From: Anisus vortex
Lineage: Eukaryota; Mollusca; Gastropoda; Planorbidae
DNA length: 64,000 nt
Direction: 5' to 3'
NCBI GenBank assembly: GCA_949126835.1
Contig: OX421505.1
Span: forward strand, 1,235,587 to 1,299,586
A model generated the notes under the pieces. It was not told where the DNA came from and did not search any database. It saw only the letters and a list, made by a program, of their open reading frames with translations. The stretch's first letter is position 1; every line of letters begins with the position of its first letter. The translations under genes and the position numbers were made by a program. Shown piece after piece: positions 12,203 to 24,921 of this stretch.

Positions 12203-13560
12203 TTTAACTCCTTAACAAGACCAAGGCCAAAAGCAAAGGAGATTTATAGAGAAAATTATTAAAGCGTCTTATATTTAATTCAAAATAAACAAGTTTGTGA
12301 TTATCATTTTTTAAATTTGCATTTACTTTAAATACAATAATTTATTACTAAACTTTCACATTCAATCTTAATTAATGTCTAAACATTATTCTTTGGTAAT
12401 AAAAATGAGGATCTAACACATTATATTTTGATCTCAGTTTAACTGGGAAGTAGTTTAACGTGATTATATTCCAAAGATATATGCATAGAATATAGTTAAG
12501 CGGAATAGATAAGTTGTAATCATACAAATTAGGTAGTTAATGAAATGTTTGAAATTATATATTTCTTCAGTCATATAATACTTATATAATTTTCTGATAT
12601 TTTTTTTTTACAATTTTATCATTTCAAAGTTATAAATTGTAAGCCATTTATTGTTATTAAAATAAAAAAAAAGAAACATATTAGAAATATTAGCTCAAAT
12701 AAAACGGGTTACTTATCTCCCTTTATTTAAAAACGTGTCCACATTTCAAGACATTTGATTCAATGGTCATGCCAAAACAGTTATGTTTTGTAAGATAACA
12801 AATATTACTCACTAATTATTATTTCTTTATATAAATCCAACATTATGGTATTCATTACAAGATTTATTTATTAGAGGATTAAAATAGTTTACGTTAAACA
12901 GTTGTAAATAAACATTTCCTGCATTAATTGTCTGTCCATTAAAGGAGTTTATATTTTAAACATTAATAATTACAAATATTACATAATATAGTGCTATTAA
13001 ATAAGTCTCTTATATTTATTAAATTAATAATACAAATAAATTTGTTTTAGAATTGCTTATATTTATGTTTAATTAAAGAAGATGAGCATAAAAAACTATT
13101 TTTAATGTAATTAGTCTTTATCAATTAATGAGTGTATCTGACCTTTTTGTATGCTTTTAAAAGCTTTCATGTGCGATAAAATCTGTTCACAAGTGTAATT
13201 TGAACCAAAAGCTGAAAGTAAAAGAGCGAATGCCTAGCAGTTGAGAATAGCAGGTGACTTTCATAAGCAACTTCCTTCCAGATTGTTTCCGCAAATGGGC
13301 ATTTTTGGATCTAAAAAAAGATCTACATCTAAGAAGGTTGTAGTAATATCAAACCAGTTAGGATTGATGAGGTATGATAAAATGAGTCCTTCAATTTAAA
13401 AGTCTTGCCTTTGATTAAAAAAAAAACTGAGCTTTGAGTGCTTCGATGTACTTCTAAAAAAGCCCAAGTATCTATCTAAATATATGCCTTAATATAGGGG
13501 TGTACATGAAGTTAAATGTTTTGAAATTGATTTCACGACAAGATATGTCCAGTTTCAATG
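12203..13560. other. AT-rich interior of the hAT composite
   Basis: Very AT-rich, without frames of note. It may be the original body of the element or further insertions. Confidence 0.4.
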
Positions 13561-13719
13561 CAAATCAATTCCAGTAGACCTTGTAAATGCAAGTTCAACT
13601 CACTTAAATGTGTCGCCGTGTCATTCAGAAACATTGGCTTCAACGGTCAGTTTTCTTCATTCAGAACCGAAAAATGTTAATAATTTTAATCAATACAAAA
13701 ACACCTCTTGGAGGTGTCT

Positions 13720-13787
13720 CGCGTGCCATTGAAAACTGCTATGCGTGCCAAGTTTGGCACGCGTGCCTTAGGTTGCCGACCCCTGGT
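13720..13787. mobile_element. Terminal fragment of another hAT-type repeat
   Basis: GGCACGCGTGCCTTAGGTTG followed by CCGACCCCTG has the form of a hAT terminus. The matching left end was not found nearby. Confidence 0.4.
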
Positions 13788-13869
13788 TTACATCATCAAG
13801 TTCAAACTCACGATTTTCATTTGAGTTAACCAATGGTTTCAACAAATGGAGAAAGCCAGAAAAACTAGT

Positions 13870-14034
13870 CTCATGAATACAGTCTCGGCCACCGTGTGAA
13901 ACTGGTGTCTGCTGGCGAACGAGCATTCCCATACGTGGGCCCGTCCGCATGGAAAGCCCTCCCACTACAGCTTCGACAGAGCCCTAGCTTTGACACCTTC
14001 AGGGGCCGGCTGAAGACCCACCTATTCAAGTAGC
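13870..14034 (+). pseudogene. Reverse transcriptase C-terminal fragment
   Basis: The frame reads GERAFPYVGPSAWKALPLQL then FRGRLKTHLFK and a stop. This is the usual C-terminal tail of CR1/L2-like reverse transcriptases (AFS..AP..WN.LP, then LKTHLF). The rest of the element is missing. Confidence 0.6.
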
Positions 14035-14194
14035 AGTTTATTATTTTTCATGTATACATTTTTGTCTTTTATTCGTTGTCTGTCCGAGAAGGGGCGCAGA
14101 CTTTGTGTCATGTCCCCGGGCGCAGATGGCATTAGCTACGCCACTGAATGGCTTATAAAAATTCGACGAGATGAAGGAACTGAATTTGAGTAGT

Positions 14195-15990
14195 CTACGA
14201 GTTTAAAATTAAAACAACATGCCTCTTTCAAATTTTTTTTTTACTAATCTGACCTGGCTAGTAGCCTACTAAGCTAAGAAACTTATAATTACATTATAGG
14301 CCTATATAATAAATGATGATTAGGCCTAGGCCTATAACTTAAGGCCTAGGCCTATATTAATATTTGTAGTAAATTAAAGGCAGACAAATAATCCTAAACT
14401 TATTTTATAATTTAATATTATTTATGTCAAAATCATATCTAATACATACGCATACATTGCAAATATATATATATGCATCATTACATATATAAGCTATCTA
14501 TGGTTATAGGCCTATATTACGCCATGTTATATTAAAATCATGTTATACATACGCATACATAGGCCTAGCAAATATTATATTATATATATATATATATAAT
14601 ATATATATGAATCTTTACATATATATAATATATCTATAGTTATAGGCCTGCCTATATTATGCCATTCATATAATATTATTTATTAATCTATATTTCATAT
14701 AAATACATACATTATACAAATATATAGGCCTATATATTATTATTATAGATTATAATATATAGTATAATATAGGCCTAGACGCTAGCCTGGGTACTTTGAT
14801 AAAAAATACAAATTAAAGCTATTTTTAATAGTTATATTCATTGTATAGAGATTTTTTACCAGCTTTCCAATGATACTAAGTTTGTGAAGATATCTTTACT
14901 AGAACAAAATTTATGAGCAAAAAAAAGGTCTTATATAACCATTGTAATTAATTTTTTAAATTGTGACCGAAAATGTCCAATATTCTCACTATAATGCTTA
15001 CAACTTTATAAATGTTAAAGATAATTTGATGAAATTTTCAGAGTTTACATATAATTCATTCTGCTTAAAGAATATAATGTTTATTATGATTTATTAAATT
15101 ATTTTTTTTTTTTAATATTAGTAAAGCAGAAGGGGTCACAAAAAAATGATAAACGACTAGTGTTGAGACAGATCAAAAACATTTTATTTTGATTTCTAAA
15201 GCATTTAACTGTTTCAAAACATTTGCACATAAATTTTAAAATATTTAATACTATCTATATAAATATTTCAGTGTTAAAGTGACATGAAAAAATTTAATTT
15301 ATAGTAAAATTTAGCTATAAAAATTAATAAAATGAGAAAGTATTAGATTCAATTATTTGCATAGCCTACTACACTCATTGAACTATATAATCACCAAATG
15401 AATACATTATAAACAAGGTAATATTAATTCATTTTAAACAAAAATTCTTGTTTATTTATATTGTGAGGAACTTTCACTATTTAGTCATTTAGATAACCAC
15501 GTCTCTGAAAATGAAAAAGATAAAAAAAATTGTGAAAATGTAACGAAGTTAAAGTAATTTTATTCAGAAATCTGAAAAGGATAAAATTCTGACAAACAAT
15601 GTAAGTGTAAGTATTTAACAAATTCAAATAGATCTTCTGTCAAACAGGCTGCAGAGCTGTTAAATCTCTTGCTGTGCAATCCTGATTTTAGAATGTCTCC
15701 CATAGGTGCCGAGATAACAATTTAAAAATATTGAACAGCATCGTTTGAACACATGTCACAGGAGACACTCAGAGAAAAAATTATAGTAATAAGATGTAAT
15801 GTTTTTATACTTTATATAATACAACACTAGCCCAAAAACATTTCATCAAATGGAGTGATGGTCCCATCCGCTCATGCTATGTCTTGTTCCGGGCAAACTT
15901 GAAATTCCTCTTCATGTAGCCAGCTGTTAGTGACAAATATATTGACTTGTATTTTATTAAGTGATATTATTTGTATTTTAAAATAAACAA
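14195..15990. other. AT-rich stretch without a recognisable gene
   Basis: TATA/AGGCCTA tracts at 14280-14780, then mixed AT-rich DNA. A minus-strand segment near 15915 has a splice-acceptor-like CACTAACAG followed by a short open stretch ending at TAG. It could be an exon linked to the exon-like repeats at 15995-16500, but this is unproven. Confidence 0.4.
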
Positions 15991-15994
15991 CTTA

Positions 15995-16690
15995 CTATTC
16001 CAGGTGCTTTTACTGTGTACTTGCTTGTTTTATTGAATAATGTCAACCAAGGCCATAACGATGTCTTTTAATTCTTTCCAAACAGGCGCTGTCGATAAAT
16101 CATATATTTATATATAAAAAATTTATAAGATTTATATACTGTATGTATTAAGTAATAGTATTGCATAATAAGTAAACAACATACTAACCCAGGTGCTTCA
16201 CAGTTGCCGTCCTTGCTTTATTGAAGAATGTCATCCGAGGCCCTGTCATCTCAGAATTCTTTCCAGACGCTTTCGATTAATAATATTTTTATTTATAAAT
16301 ATACCGTAATTATCAAGATTTATATACTGTTTATATTTCTAAATGTATTTTATTAAGTGATAGTATTGCATAATAAGTAAACAACTTACCAACCACAGTT
16401 GCCGTCCTTGTTTTATTGAAGAATGTCGTCCGAGGCCCTGTCATCTTTGAATTCTATCCAAACAGACGCTGTCGATTAATCATATTTTTACTATTAAAAA
16501 TAATTTACAATTTGTATATACTTTTTGTATTTAGACATGTTTTCCATGAGAACTAATAAATATATACACATGTATAGCCTACAAATAAAAGCAAAACCCA
16601 CCTTATTGTTTTCATATTCCTCGGCTGGACCATTCTAGTATTGGACATTGGAGTAACATTAGACATTTTCATTTATATCTAGATATTAGC
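15995..16690 (-). repeat. Triplicated ~190-bp exon-like repeat
   Basis: Three diverged copies centre near 16030, 16220 and 16415 (spacings about 187 and 194 bp). Each has GCCGTCCTTGTTTTATTGAA-like and CAGACGCTGTCGATTAATC-like words. On the minus strand each copy begins after an AG (GACAG or GAAAG) and ends at a donor-like GTAAGT, GTTAGT or GTAAGT. The frame containing MTGPRTTFFNK is open through two copies. A further open minus segment with ATG near 16665 ends at a GTGGGT donor. This resembles tandem exon duplication in an unrecognised minus-strand gene, but no frame is clean through all three copies. Confidence 0.35.
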
Positions 16691-16699
16691 TGAAAATTT

Positions 16700-17728
16700 A
16701 AAATTTAGAACAAAATTAATAACGTGTGAAGAATTTTATTTATTTTGGCTGAAGCTGAGATCATTACATTAAAGATTTTCTATCTTATTGTAATTGTGGG
16801 TGTGTCTTTGGGATTTAGGCTTACCGGTAGTTTAGTAGTAAATATAAGCCTATTTCTAAAAAAAAAAAAATAAGTAATAGGCCATACATAGGCGTCATAG
16901 GCCCTATATACTATCTCAGACTATCTGGATTAAATAAAAAAATGTAGGCCTACATATTGTAGCCTTATCTAACTATCTTAGATATCTATGATATAGGAAA
17001 TATAGGCCTAAGCTTAATAGGCTATATATGTATAGTAATATAAATTTAAGATATTTAACAATGTAAGCTTAGGCGCTAGTCTAGAGCCCTAGCGTAAAAC
17101 TGATTAGATTAGATTTAGCATCATTTAGCTCATTAGGATTAGGCCCTTCCTAAACCAGTAAACCTAAGCCAGGCTAAGCCCTAGATGTAGACAATTAGAG
17201 CCTACTTAAATTTTTTAAAATAGCTACATTTATTAATTTGCAGTTCTATGCAAATTAATAAGCTTGTTTATAATTATAAATAAATAAAATTAATCATAAA
17301 CTTGAAACAGATGTAAGATGGGTTAGTTATAGGGACTTTGGTTAAAGTTAAAGTTTAAAGTAAGCGTGTAGGCTACTTAAATTACCTTCAACATCGAAAA
17401 TAAAAGTCTTCCACGTGAAATTTATACGCTCTGCTGTCAGATTCTTTTGCTATAAGCTTGGCCAAAATGTTATTTATGATATTGCCTGAAATTTTTGGTA
17501 CATTTTCATCGTTTATACCACAGGCATAGTGTCAAATTGGATAAAACGTCTACGTTCGCCATATGCAAAAACATAAAATAGGCTCGAAGCCTCGTTTTGA
17601 AAAAAATCGAGAACAAGGCTAATTGTCACCATTATTGTAAATATCACGCCCTTGTTGTATTTCTCTCCCCTTGTTTTGACTCTTATATTCACATAACTCG
17701 GTTTTTGTTTTATTCGCAACAATGTCTG

Positions 17729-17761
<33 letters not shown>

Positions 17762-18240
17762 AAAAAAAAAAAAACTTGGAAAAAGGACAGAACCTTGTAA
17801 AAACCCAATGTACATAATTTTCCAGCTGTTTTTTTTCTCTCCCTTGATGTTGGAAACAATACTTTTTGTGTCTACGTTCAGTATTTAATTTATTTAAAAC
17901 AAGGCAGGAAATCAAGTAAATCCTACTTGTAGGCCTATGTAACAGTCTTTTAATGTTTTTCTTTTAGTAAAGAAACCCAGTACAGTAGGTTTTATTACTA
18001 ATAAATGTAGCACATAATATCAATAATAATACCCTACAAATTATATTTGCTTTGCGCTGCCAACAAACATAATGTGACATTGAGCAACAAACTCATTAGA
18101 CCACCAATATAATCTCAAGGCTAAAAATATATAAAGATTATAATTATACACTTTTTACACATAGGACAAAGCAAATAAATGAAGCATTAACTGACGTAAC
18201 AATAGTTAAACATCATGGGTCTAAAATTATTTTTAACGAA
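16700..18240. other. AT-rich stretch; C/A homopolymer block
   Basis: A run of about 18 C followed by about 23 A lies at 17731-17774. Minus-strand frames there (Phe and Gly runs) are translation of the homopolymers. No gene seen. Confidence 0.5.
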
Positions 18241-18785
18241 GGTAAATATATATATTAAAATAATGTGATTTTAAGTTCTTTTTAAACGTGAGGACAGAAC
18301 TTATTTGCCTGAGTTTGATGGGAAGTTGATTTTATACCTTGTGATCAGATAGGCCTATTGAGAAAGTTCTAAGGCCAGTAGTCATGAGAGTGAGACAGTG
18401 TACTTTTAGAAGTGAGTAGTCGGCAGAACGAAGTGTTCTCTGCGCACATATGGGTTGATTAGTTCCTTGATATAGGAAGGCATGTCGTTGTTATGAAGGC
18501 TCCGGTGGGAAAATACCGTCACGTTGTATTCAATTCTTGCTCTCACAGGGAGCCAATGGAGCAGACGCAGGAGAACAGTTGCAAAATCACACTTTTACTC
18601 ACGCTACTATAGGGGTTCGACCCTCGGTGCAGTCAGCTATAAATCCACCGCCGACTTGGAGAGGAGATGGGCGCCGCCAAGTCTACCAAGCCCAAGAGAG
18701 GACTAATGACCTAATGGACACCCAGTGTCCATGAGCTCCCCCCAATGACCGCCAAGGTTAAGGGACTACACACAAAAAAAAACAA
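18241..18785. repeat. Interspersed repeat of unknown class
   Basis: The GC-richer segment at 18380-18780 stands out from AT-rich surroundings. It contains GGGGTTCGACCCTCGGTGCA. Overlapping frames at 18524-18734 are not convincing coding sequence. It is probably a retroposon 3' region, but no family is recognised. Confidence 0.35.
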
Positions 18786-19560
18786 CTATAGGCGGGGAAA
18801 CAGGATATGGTGATTGTACCTGGTTTGTTCGGGCAACCCATTACACACACGGATGCCAGTTGAGAAGAAACAAAATGTAAGCTATATATCAAAAGAAATA
18901 TATATACATATAGAAAAATATATTTCATTTTTCGTGACTGCTTCAGCCTTTAACACAATAAGCTTATTTTAAGTGTTTTAGATTTTAACAAATACATCAT
19001 AAATTCATATTGTAAACAATGTTACAAGATACTGTAAATAAGTGTTTAATAATTTATTCTGATAAGTCGGTGTTTTTAAGATAATGTTTTATTAAATTAG
19101 AAAAAATATACAGAGTAGGCCCACATATTTATTTAATCGAAACTTTACATGAACGGTAGGGCCTAATAAATAATTTATTGCTTTTTAATGAAAAGTTTGT
19201 AATTAATTAAATTTCATACAAAATTAAATAAAGAATAAATTTCTTGATTTTATTCTATAATATTGGTCGCCATTTCTAATTCAGTTTACCAAGTATCGGG
19301 TCTTTAATGTTTAAATCTAACTTTAATACACCGTATTATTCGACCTATGTTTTATAGAAAAGAACAGTAACTAGGAAATCATTTAAGACTCTTCACCTTT
19401 TCCGTGCTTACGTCCCTTAGATATTTTGCACATTTTAAAGGTAGATAACTAATCGTTTGTATTGATAAAAAGTTAATTCACATTCCTTTTAATAGTTTTT
19501 ACATTAATCAGATTTACATTTAAATATAAACATGTTTATTAACGTATTACACTCGTTTTT
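18786..19560. other. AT-rich stretch
   Basis: It contains a short relic (18815-18880, CCTGGTTTGTTCGGGCAACC) of the retrotransposon family seen at 20490-20800. Otherwise nothing is recognised. Confidence 0.45.
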
Positions 19561-19740
19561 TATTTAAAGTAAATTATTTTATATAAATATTTTATAATAT
19601 AGAGAAAACAACAATTTTCTGTCCTTAATTGTTTATATATATTCAAGTAACTATGCAGTACATGGCAAATGACCTAATGTCGATACATTTGCTCACAATT
19701 TTTATTTTCAAGTTTAATACACCTAAAACTTAAGAATTAG
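19560..19740. repeat. Duplicated segment shared with 49345-49515
   Basis: Words such as ATTTTATAATATAG, GACCTAATGTCGATACATTT and TTCAAGTTTAATA occur in the same order in both places. It is probably the outer part of the duplication that carries the two peptidase genes, separated here by later insertions at 19740-23920. Confidence 0.6.
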
Positions 19741-20009
19741 ATTAAACACAGCGTCTGGGGGAAATCTGGTCACTCGCGATCACTTCTTGGCTTTCTTAGA
19801 TCAGAGTGTCGTACATTTTGAATTTTGAATGAGGTCAAGTTGGCATGATTGTGGTCAATTTTGGGCCGAAAAAAAAAAACCTGTTGGGGCAATACACCTT
19901 GTTCTGGTCTCGGCATGTTGTCCGAGGCTTGCGAGACTTGGAACTCACTCAGTTTTATCGCAGCGGCTCTCATTCATGATCCGCCTCGTCTACGACTCGT
20001 CTCTCATTC

Positions 20010-20180
20010 ACGTGAAGCCGGCTGGTCCAGCGGTTACTTCACCGGACTGTCAACCAAAAACCTACTGACACGTCGCGGGTTCTATCCCTGCCACCGACGG
20101 ATCCCTGTTGCCCTGCAGGAGTCTTGGGCTTAGAGGACATAATTATCTTCTATCTAGAAGGAACGTCTTAAAGCCTATAA
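20010..20180 (+). repeat. tRNA-derived SINE (second family)
   Basis: The A box is in AGCCGGCTGGTCCAGCGGTT and the B box in GCGGGTTCTATCCCTG; the tail contains TATCTAGAAGGAACGTCTTA. The reverse complement is found at 7735-7910. Confidence 0.7.
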
Positions 20181-20489
20181 CAATGGTCGGCCTGGACTAC
20201 GATTGGTCTGAACTATGCTTGACGTGAGAGTGATTGTGTAGAGGGCGCAACTAGCGTGAGGTTCAAAAGAACTCCGAGCGCCTCCTAATAGAAAAACAAA
20301 ATAATCAGATTAGTATAATTTCACTTGAACCAGATTGTGACCCAATGCCGGACAAGGAAAGAAAATAATTGCCTTTAAATGTCGACAAAATACGTCCCAA
20401 TAATTAATAATTTGATTGAGTCCCAAACTAGAATTAAAAAAAATAACTAGGTTTACAAAACAACACTGTTTTTATATTATAGAAACCAT

Positions 20490-20800
20490 GCTTATAATAC
20501 ATGTATATGTATTTAGAAACACAACACAATAGCAACCTGTTGCAAAGCTCAGATAAACATAAAAACAAAAACACTTTCGTTGTCCCTTATGCGAGAACAA
20601 ATGCATATAAGTACTCTTTCTTCCCGAGTGGCATTCGGGCATGGAATGGGTTGCCTGAACAAACCAGGAAAACCAGTAACTTAACATCATTTAAAACATT
20701 AATAAAAATGCAAGACTCAACTCGGACCACGGATGAGCGTTGGACGCAATAATCTTCTTTATAGAAGGATCGTCTGTAATGTATAAGATAAGATAAGATA
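20490..20800 (+). pseudogene. 3' end of a CR1/Jockey-like retrotransposon
   Basis: The frame from about 20501 contains [19 protein letters not shown] then PSGIRAWNGLPEQTRK and SFKTLIKMQ, the C-terminal signature of this type of reverse transcriptase. A short 3' region ends in (ATAAG)n (20787-20805). It is 5'-truncated and the parent of the other fragments of this family in the window. Confidence 0.65.
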
Positions 20801-21364
20801 ATTTGTTAGCATAAATCTTGATATTTAACTGTGATACTAGTCTGTAGTATTTCGTCCACGAAGTAAAAAAGATTTGACTCTTTTATAGTTTTTGAAAAGC
20901 TCGTGTGAAACACATTGCACAGCCTGCCTTATACTTTACTTTAGATAGTAAGAGAGAGGCTAACTTTTAACAATCAACATCTTCAATTAAATATTCTACA
21001 CTTACGGATTCTATTCCTATTTTTTTTAATGGTTAAAATTTTAGCTTTGATTGTTAAATAGCATCGCATGATAGTGTTTTATATATATTTTACGTCATAT
21101 TGTTGAAATAATAATATTTAAAAATAAAACCTTTTTAAGCCTTTAGTAATACAGCTGCCATTTGTCACCACTAGACAAAGTAAACAAACATCACGTGCTT
21201 TTTGTCACGTGATTGCTAATGCTCGATTATCACAACTGTATTTCTATTTCTCTTTAGTTTTATCTTAAACTGAATTATCCCCGTTATGTTGTTTTTATTT
21301 TATTACCATGATACATTTTCTAAATTTGCCATATCACCCCTCCTTACCTAAAAAATTAATGTGT

Positions 21365-21660
21365 TGTTGTTACATGGTCCCGCTGTTAGTACACCAGACT
21401 GTCAACAAACAGCTTCGGTTCTAGTCCTGTTGTCGCTGACCAATTCTGAGACCACGGCATACTTGGTGATTGTGTGGCCAGCAGTATGCACAACCGCCTT
21501 TACTTTTCCTCAACTAAGGTCAGGTATCTATCAGAGCTGGTTAGACTCAGAAATTCCCTCCAGACCAGGGAAAAAATCCTAGTCTTTAGGATTCGAACCC
21601 AGGTCCTTCAGTACGCCAAATCGCACGGCCACCCTGCCCCATTCCAACTCGCCACTGACC
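21365..21660 (-). repeat. tRNA-derived SINE, minus orientation
   Basis: The body words CTTTACTTTTCCTCAACTAA and AGAGCTGGTTAGACTCAGAA and the reversed B box AGGATTCGAACCCAGGTCC match the SINE at 2457-2700 in reverse. Confidence 0.65.
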
Positions 21661-22400
21661 GGTATTTTTAAATACAATCGTGTATTTCGACTACTACTAT
21701 GACTAGTATCAAAGTTTTAAAATAGTGTTAAGAAATGAAGCATGCACTCTTTATTTGACCTTTCTAAAAGTAAACAATGCGTAGATGTTTTTTTCCCCAC
21801 TGTTATTAGGTCGCCAGTCAATTATTTCACACAGCGACAAGATCATTGTATGGCAACCCGTTGACACCATTTTCTATTTTCGAATGTATGTGCGCGTATG
21901 AGCATAGTGTGGAAAACTGCATAATATCAAGATTAAATACTACATGTATTTTTGTATGAATAGTGAACATCATTGATACACAATACTATGTAAAAGTTTC
22001 ACTGCAATTTAGCATTCCTTATTTTCGGATCTATTACCTGCCTAAGGCAACCCAATTGCACCAAATGTTCATTTTTTATTTACTTTCATAAGGTAGTTAT
22101 ACTTATATCCATTTGATTACTATTACTAGCTTGCGTTATTTCTTCCATGTGCTAAGTCCAACGATATACACACACCCACCCCGGCCCTCTGTAACCCGAC
22201 AGGGAAGGGAAGTCAGAAAAAGTAGTTTCTGCAAGGAGAGATACACCAATGTGAGATAGTAATGTTATAAAGGCTGTGTTGAAATTGTATGGGAGTTCTT
22301 GCCTGGTTTGTTTTGTTGTTTGTTGTTTGTCCCTCATTTCCAAGGATGACCACGTCTACCACGTCTTGCCTTGTATAGTATTCTTTATTAATATCATTTT
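21661..22400. other. Unassigned stretch
   Basis: Mixed AT-rich sequence; nothing recognisable on either strand. Confidence 0.4.
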
Positions 22401-23215
22401 AAAAGAAGTGGTCCCATTTAAGGGAGAAAATGTTTATACAATTCGAAAGCTAGACCATCAGGCCCAGAGGGTTTGTTGGGCTGTGCTGTCTGAATTGCGT
22501 TGTTAAGTTCCTCTAGCGAAAAGGGTGCATCTATAGTTTCTATTTCCTCTTGTGCTATGGCTTTGCTGTGTTGTAAGAAAGTGGTTTGGAGGTCGGCGTC
22601 TGTAGGCTCATGAAAATGTATTGTCAAAAATATTCTTAAAAAATATGCAGTATTTCTTCTTTATGTTCTGTTGTGTTTCCGCTAGTGTCAATTCAATGTT
22701 TTATTGATCGTTTGTTTTGTACGTTTTGTTCGGAGGCTAGAAAAGAAATCTTGTTGGGACCTTCCATTGTTGTTTTGTTCCTACATCTCGTCTCGCCACC
22801 TTTGTATTTGTAGTTTTGTCGTTCTTCTAGTCTAGATCATGTAATAGTGTTTTATGGTGCAGAGCTTCGTCTGTTGTGTTGGCCAGAATGTCTATCATAT
22901 GTGTCTTATGTTTCCGTCTTAATGATTGTAGTGTCTCTTGTTTCCGTTTTAATGATTGTAGTGTCTCTTGTTTCCGTCTTAATGATTGTAGTGTCTCTTG
23001 TAGTGTTGTTGATACAATTTTACTTTGTTGTATCGACACCTTTAGGCAGCGACAATGTTTCTGTAACGTTTGAGTGCAGTAAGTTTACATCCCGGAGTGT
23101 AGATTCCAGCACGGCTTTTATAGAGTTGCAGAAGAAAGGTTGTTCTAGTAGGGAATTCTTAAATTCCAATGTGGAGGGAGTTCTCGTTTATTTGGTTTAA
23201 TAATTCTATTTGGTG
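22400..23215 (-). pseudogene. L1/Tx1-like retrotransposon fragment
   Basis: On the minus strand 22418-22627 reads FSLEELNNAIQTAQPNKPSG then PDGLAFELYKHF, the entry motif of L1/Tx1-type reverse transcriptases. The upstream 22827-23215 frame fits the endonuclease-RT linker (HMIDILANTTDEALHHKTLL). It contains three copies of a 30-bp unit encoding about ten residues (QETLQSLRRK), a local triplication at about 22912-23001. The frames are broken and the catalytic YADD region is absent, so this is a dead fragment. Confidence 0.6.
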
Positions 23216-23919
23216 TTAGGACTCTTAAAAGACGTACACAGCTTTGTGGTCTCTATATTTCAGTGTTAGCCCGAAGTGCGACACACAGGCATTGATAATT
23301 TGCTACTTTAATCTTAGCTAATCGGCTAAGAAATTAAGCGGCATTTGTTAATTATTACACATAAGAAAAAAAAAGAAATTAATAGAAAGTAATCAAACAT
23401 ACTATGTAGTTTAACTGTTGTTTTATAATTTGCATAATTATATATTTTTCTCATTTTAAGGTAGATTATCTAAACAATTGAAACATATTTTTTGGGGGGA
23501 CAGGAAGCTATTTTATGTAATTATTATAGATTTAAAAATGTCTTAAAAAAATCATAATAATATATAAAAAAAAAAGATATTTATTACCTCCCATAATTTG
23601 TGAAATTAATGTAGGCAGTCAAGGTTACTACTGGTGCCAAAGTAGCAGTATTCTTTAAAAATAACAAATAATATTAATAATTTATTATTTATAGAAATCC
23701 AGTTATAAGATATGAAATTTGGGATGAAAAAAAAGAAATATAAAATTACTTTAATGTTAATACTTGTACAAAAATATATGCCAACCTGGCTCAACTTTTG
23801 GTTCGTAATTTTAAGAATGATTTATTTAACTTCTCGCTATTTTTATTTATTTTATACTTTCATTTCTCATGTATGAGATTTAATGCATAAGGAAATTTGA
23901 AACAACTATAAAGGCAGAT
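23216..23919. other. AT-rich stretch without a recognisable gene
   Basis: Nothing conserved seen. Confidence 0.45.
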
Positions 23920-24290
23920 CACTATGACACTAATGAAATATGCTTTCCGTGAATCTACAGAAGGAATCTATCTGTACACCCGATCAGGCGGAGGGCTTTT
24001 CAAGTGACCAGACTAAGGCCAAAAAGAAAGGTCCGTTAGACACTAATCAAAGACATGCTATTTGCAGACGTTGTCGCATTTGTAGCTCTTTCCGATAAGT
24101 AATTTCAAACCTTAATGAACCGTTTCGCCAAGACCTGTCAAGATTTCGGACTCACCATCATTTTTTCAAGATTAAAGAGCCAATGAACGACAAGGAGTGG
24201 TCTTGTTCTACTAGACTGACCCTAAATGGACAAGTCATCATGTGTCACGTTTGTAATATAAAAAGTGAAACGAGAAGATGTCTGAATTGT
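23920..24290 (+). pseudogene. Decayed reverse transcriptase relic, copy A
   Basis: Broken frames read YAFRESTEGIYLYTRSGGG, then a degenerate catalytic box (MLFADVVAFVA, second Asp of FADD lost), then CQDFGLTI. The same relic is at 49900-50250, so it was present before the locus duplicated. Confidence 0.6.
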
Positions 24291-24639
24291 TTCCTGGTTA
24301 GATTTATATTTTTAATAAGATCTTGACATAAGCATTTATTGTAAACAAAGTTTGATGTGGCGTTCAAAAAATATAGTGATAGTTAAATGTTTTAGAAAAA
24401 TACTGAATACAATATTTTTTTTTGTATCTTTACCAATCGATGTTTGTTTAATAAGAAAGAGTAGATAAGAAATGAGTGCAATATATTGTAACTTTTAATT
24501 GCATAGATTTACAGATTAAACAACTTTTATAATAAATTATAATCGTTTATTCTTTTCAATTTCAGATAAATTCTCTTGCAAGGCTGCTACGTTAAAAAAA
24601 GTATTCTATTTGATTGACAGCTTGGTGTCAATTATTATT

Positions 24640-24921
24640 ATATTCAATAATAATTATATTCAAGTGCAAGTCTGTAGTAGATGACAAGAGTATTTTTTGT
24701 CGATACATTTTTTAACAAGTTTAATAAATCTAAAACTAAATAAATTGCTTTATAACAGTAATCATTACATCATATATATAAAAAACAAGAAGATATCAAG
24801 ATATAAATGTATAAAGTTTATTTGTATTATTAACAGCATAGAGAACAAAAATGTTTCAATTGTTTACAAGTAAAATGTTTACCATTTATACTAAACTATA
24901 AATTTAACAGAAGATAATATA
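24640..24921. repeat. Duplicated 3' flank of peptidase copy A, outer side of the Polinton
   Basis: It aligns with 54030-54320 in order (GTAGATGACAAGA, GATATCAAGATATAA, GTATAAAGTTTATT, AAGTAAAATGTTTAC, CTATAAATTTAACAG). In copy B the similarity runs straight on into 54320-54460, whereas here it is interrupted at 24921 and resumes at 38321. Confidence 0.8.
24916..24921. repeat. Target site duplication, left (AATATA)
   Basis: Identical to 38321-38326; 6 bp is the usual duplication length for Polintons. Confidence 0.85.

Larger units (their letters stand above)
9333..14146. mobile_element. hAT-type composite element with 8-bp target duplication
   Basis: The ends CAGTGGCGTAGCTAGG and TTAGCTACGCCACTG are inverted. 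They are flanked by perfect 8-bp direct repeats AATGGCTT (9325-9332 and 14147-14154), diagnostic of the hAT superfamily. Subterminal GTCCCCGGG occurs near both ends. No hAT transposase frame is visible. The interior holds a 5'-truncated retrotransposon (9845-12190), AT-rich filler (12203-13560), the end of another repeat (13720-13787) and a reverse transcriptase C-terminal scrap (13870-14034). Insertion split a THAP-like exon. Confidence 0.75.
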
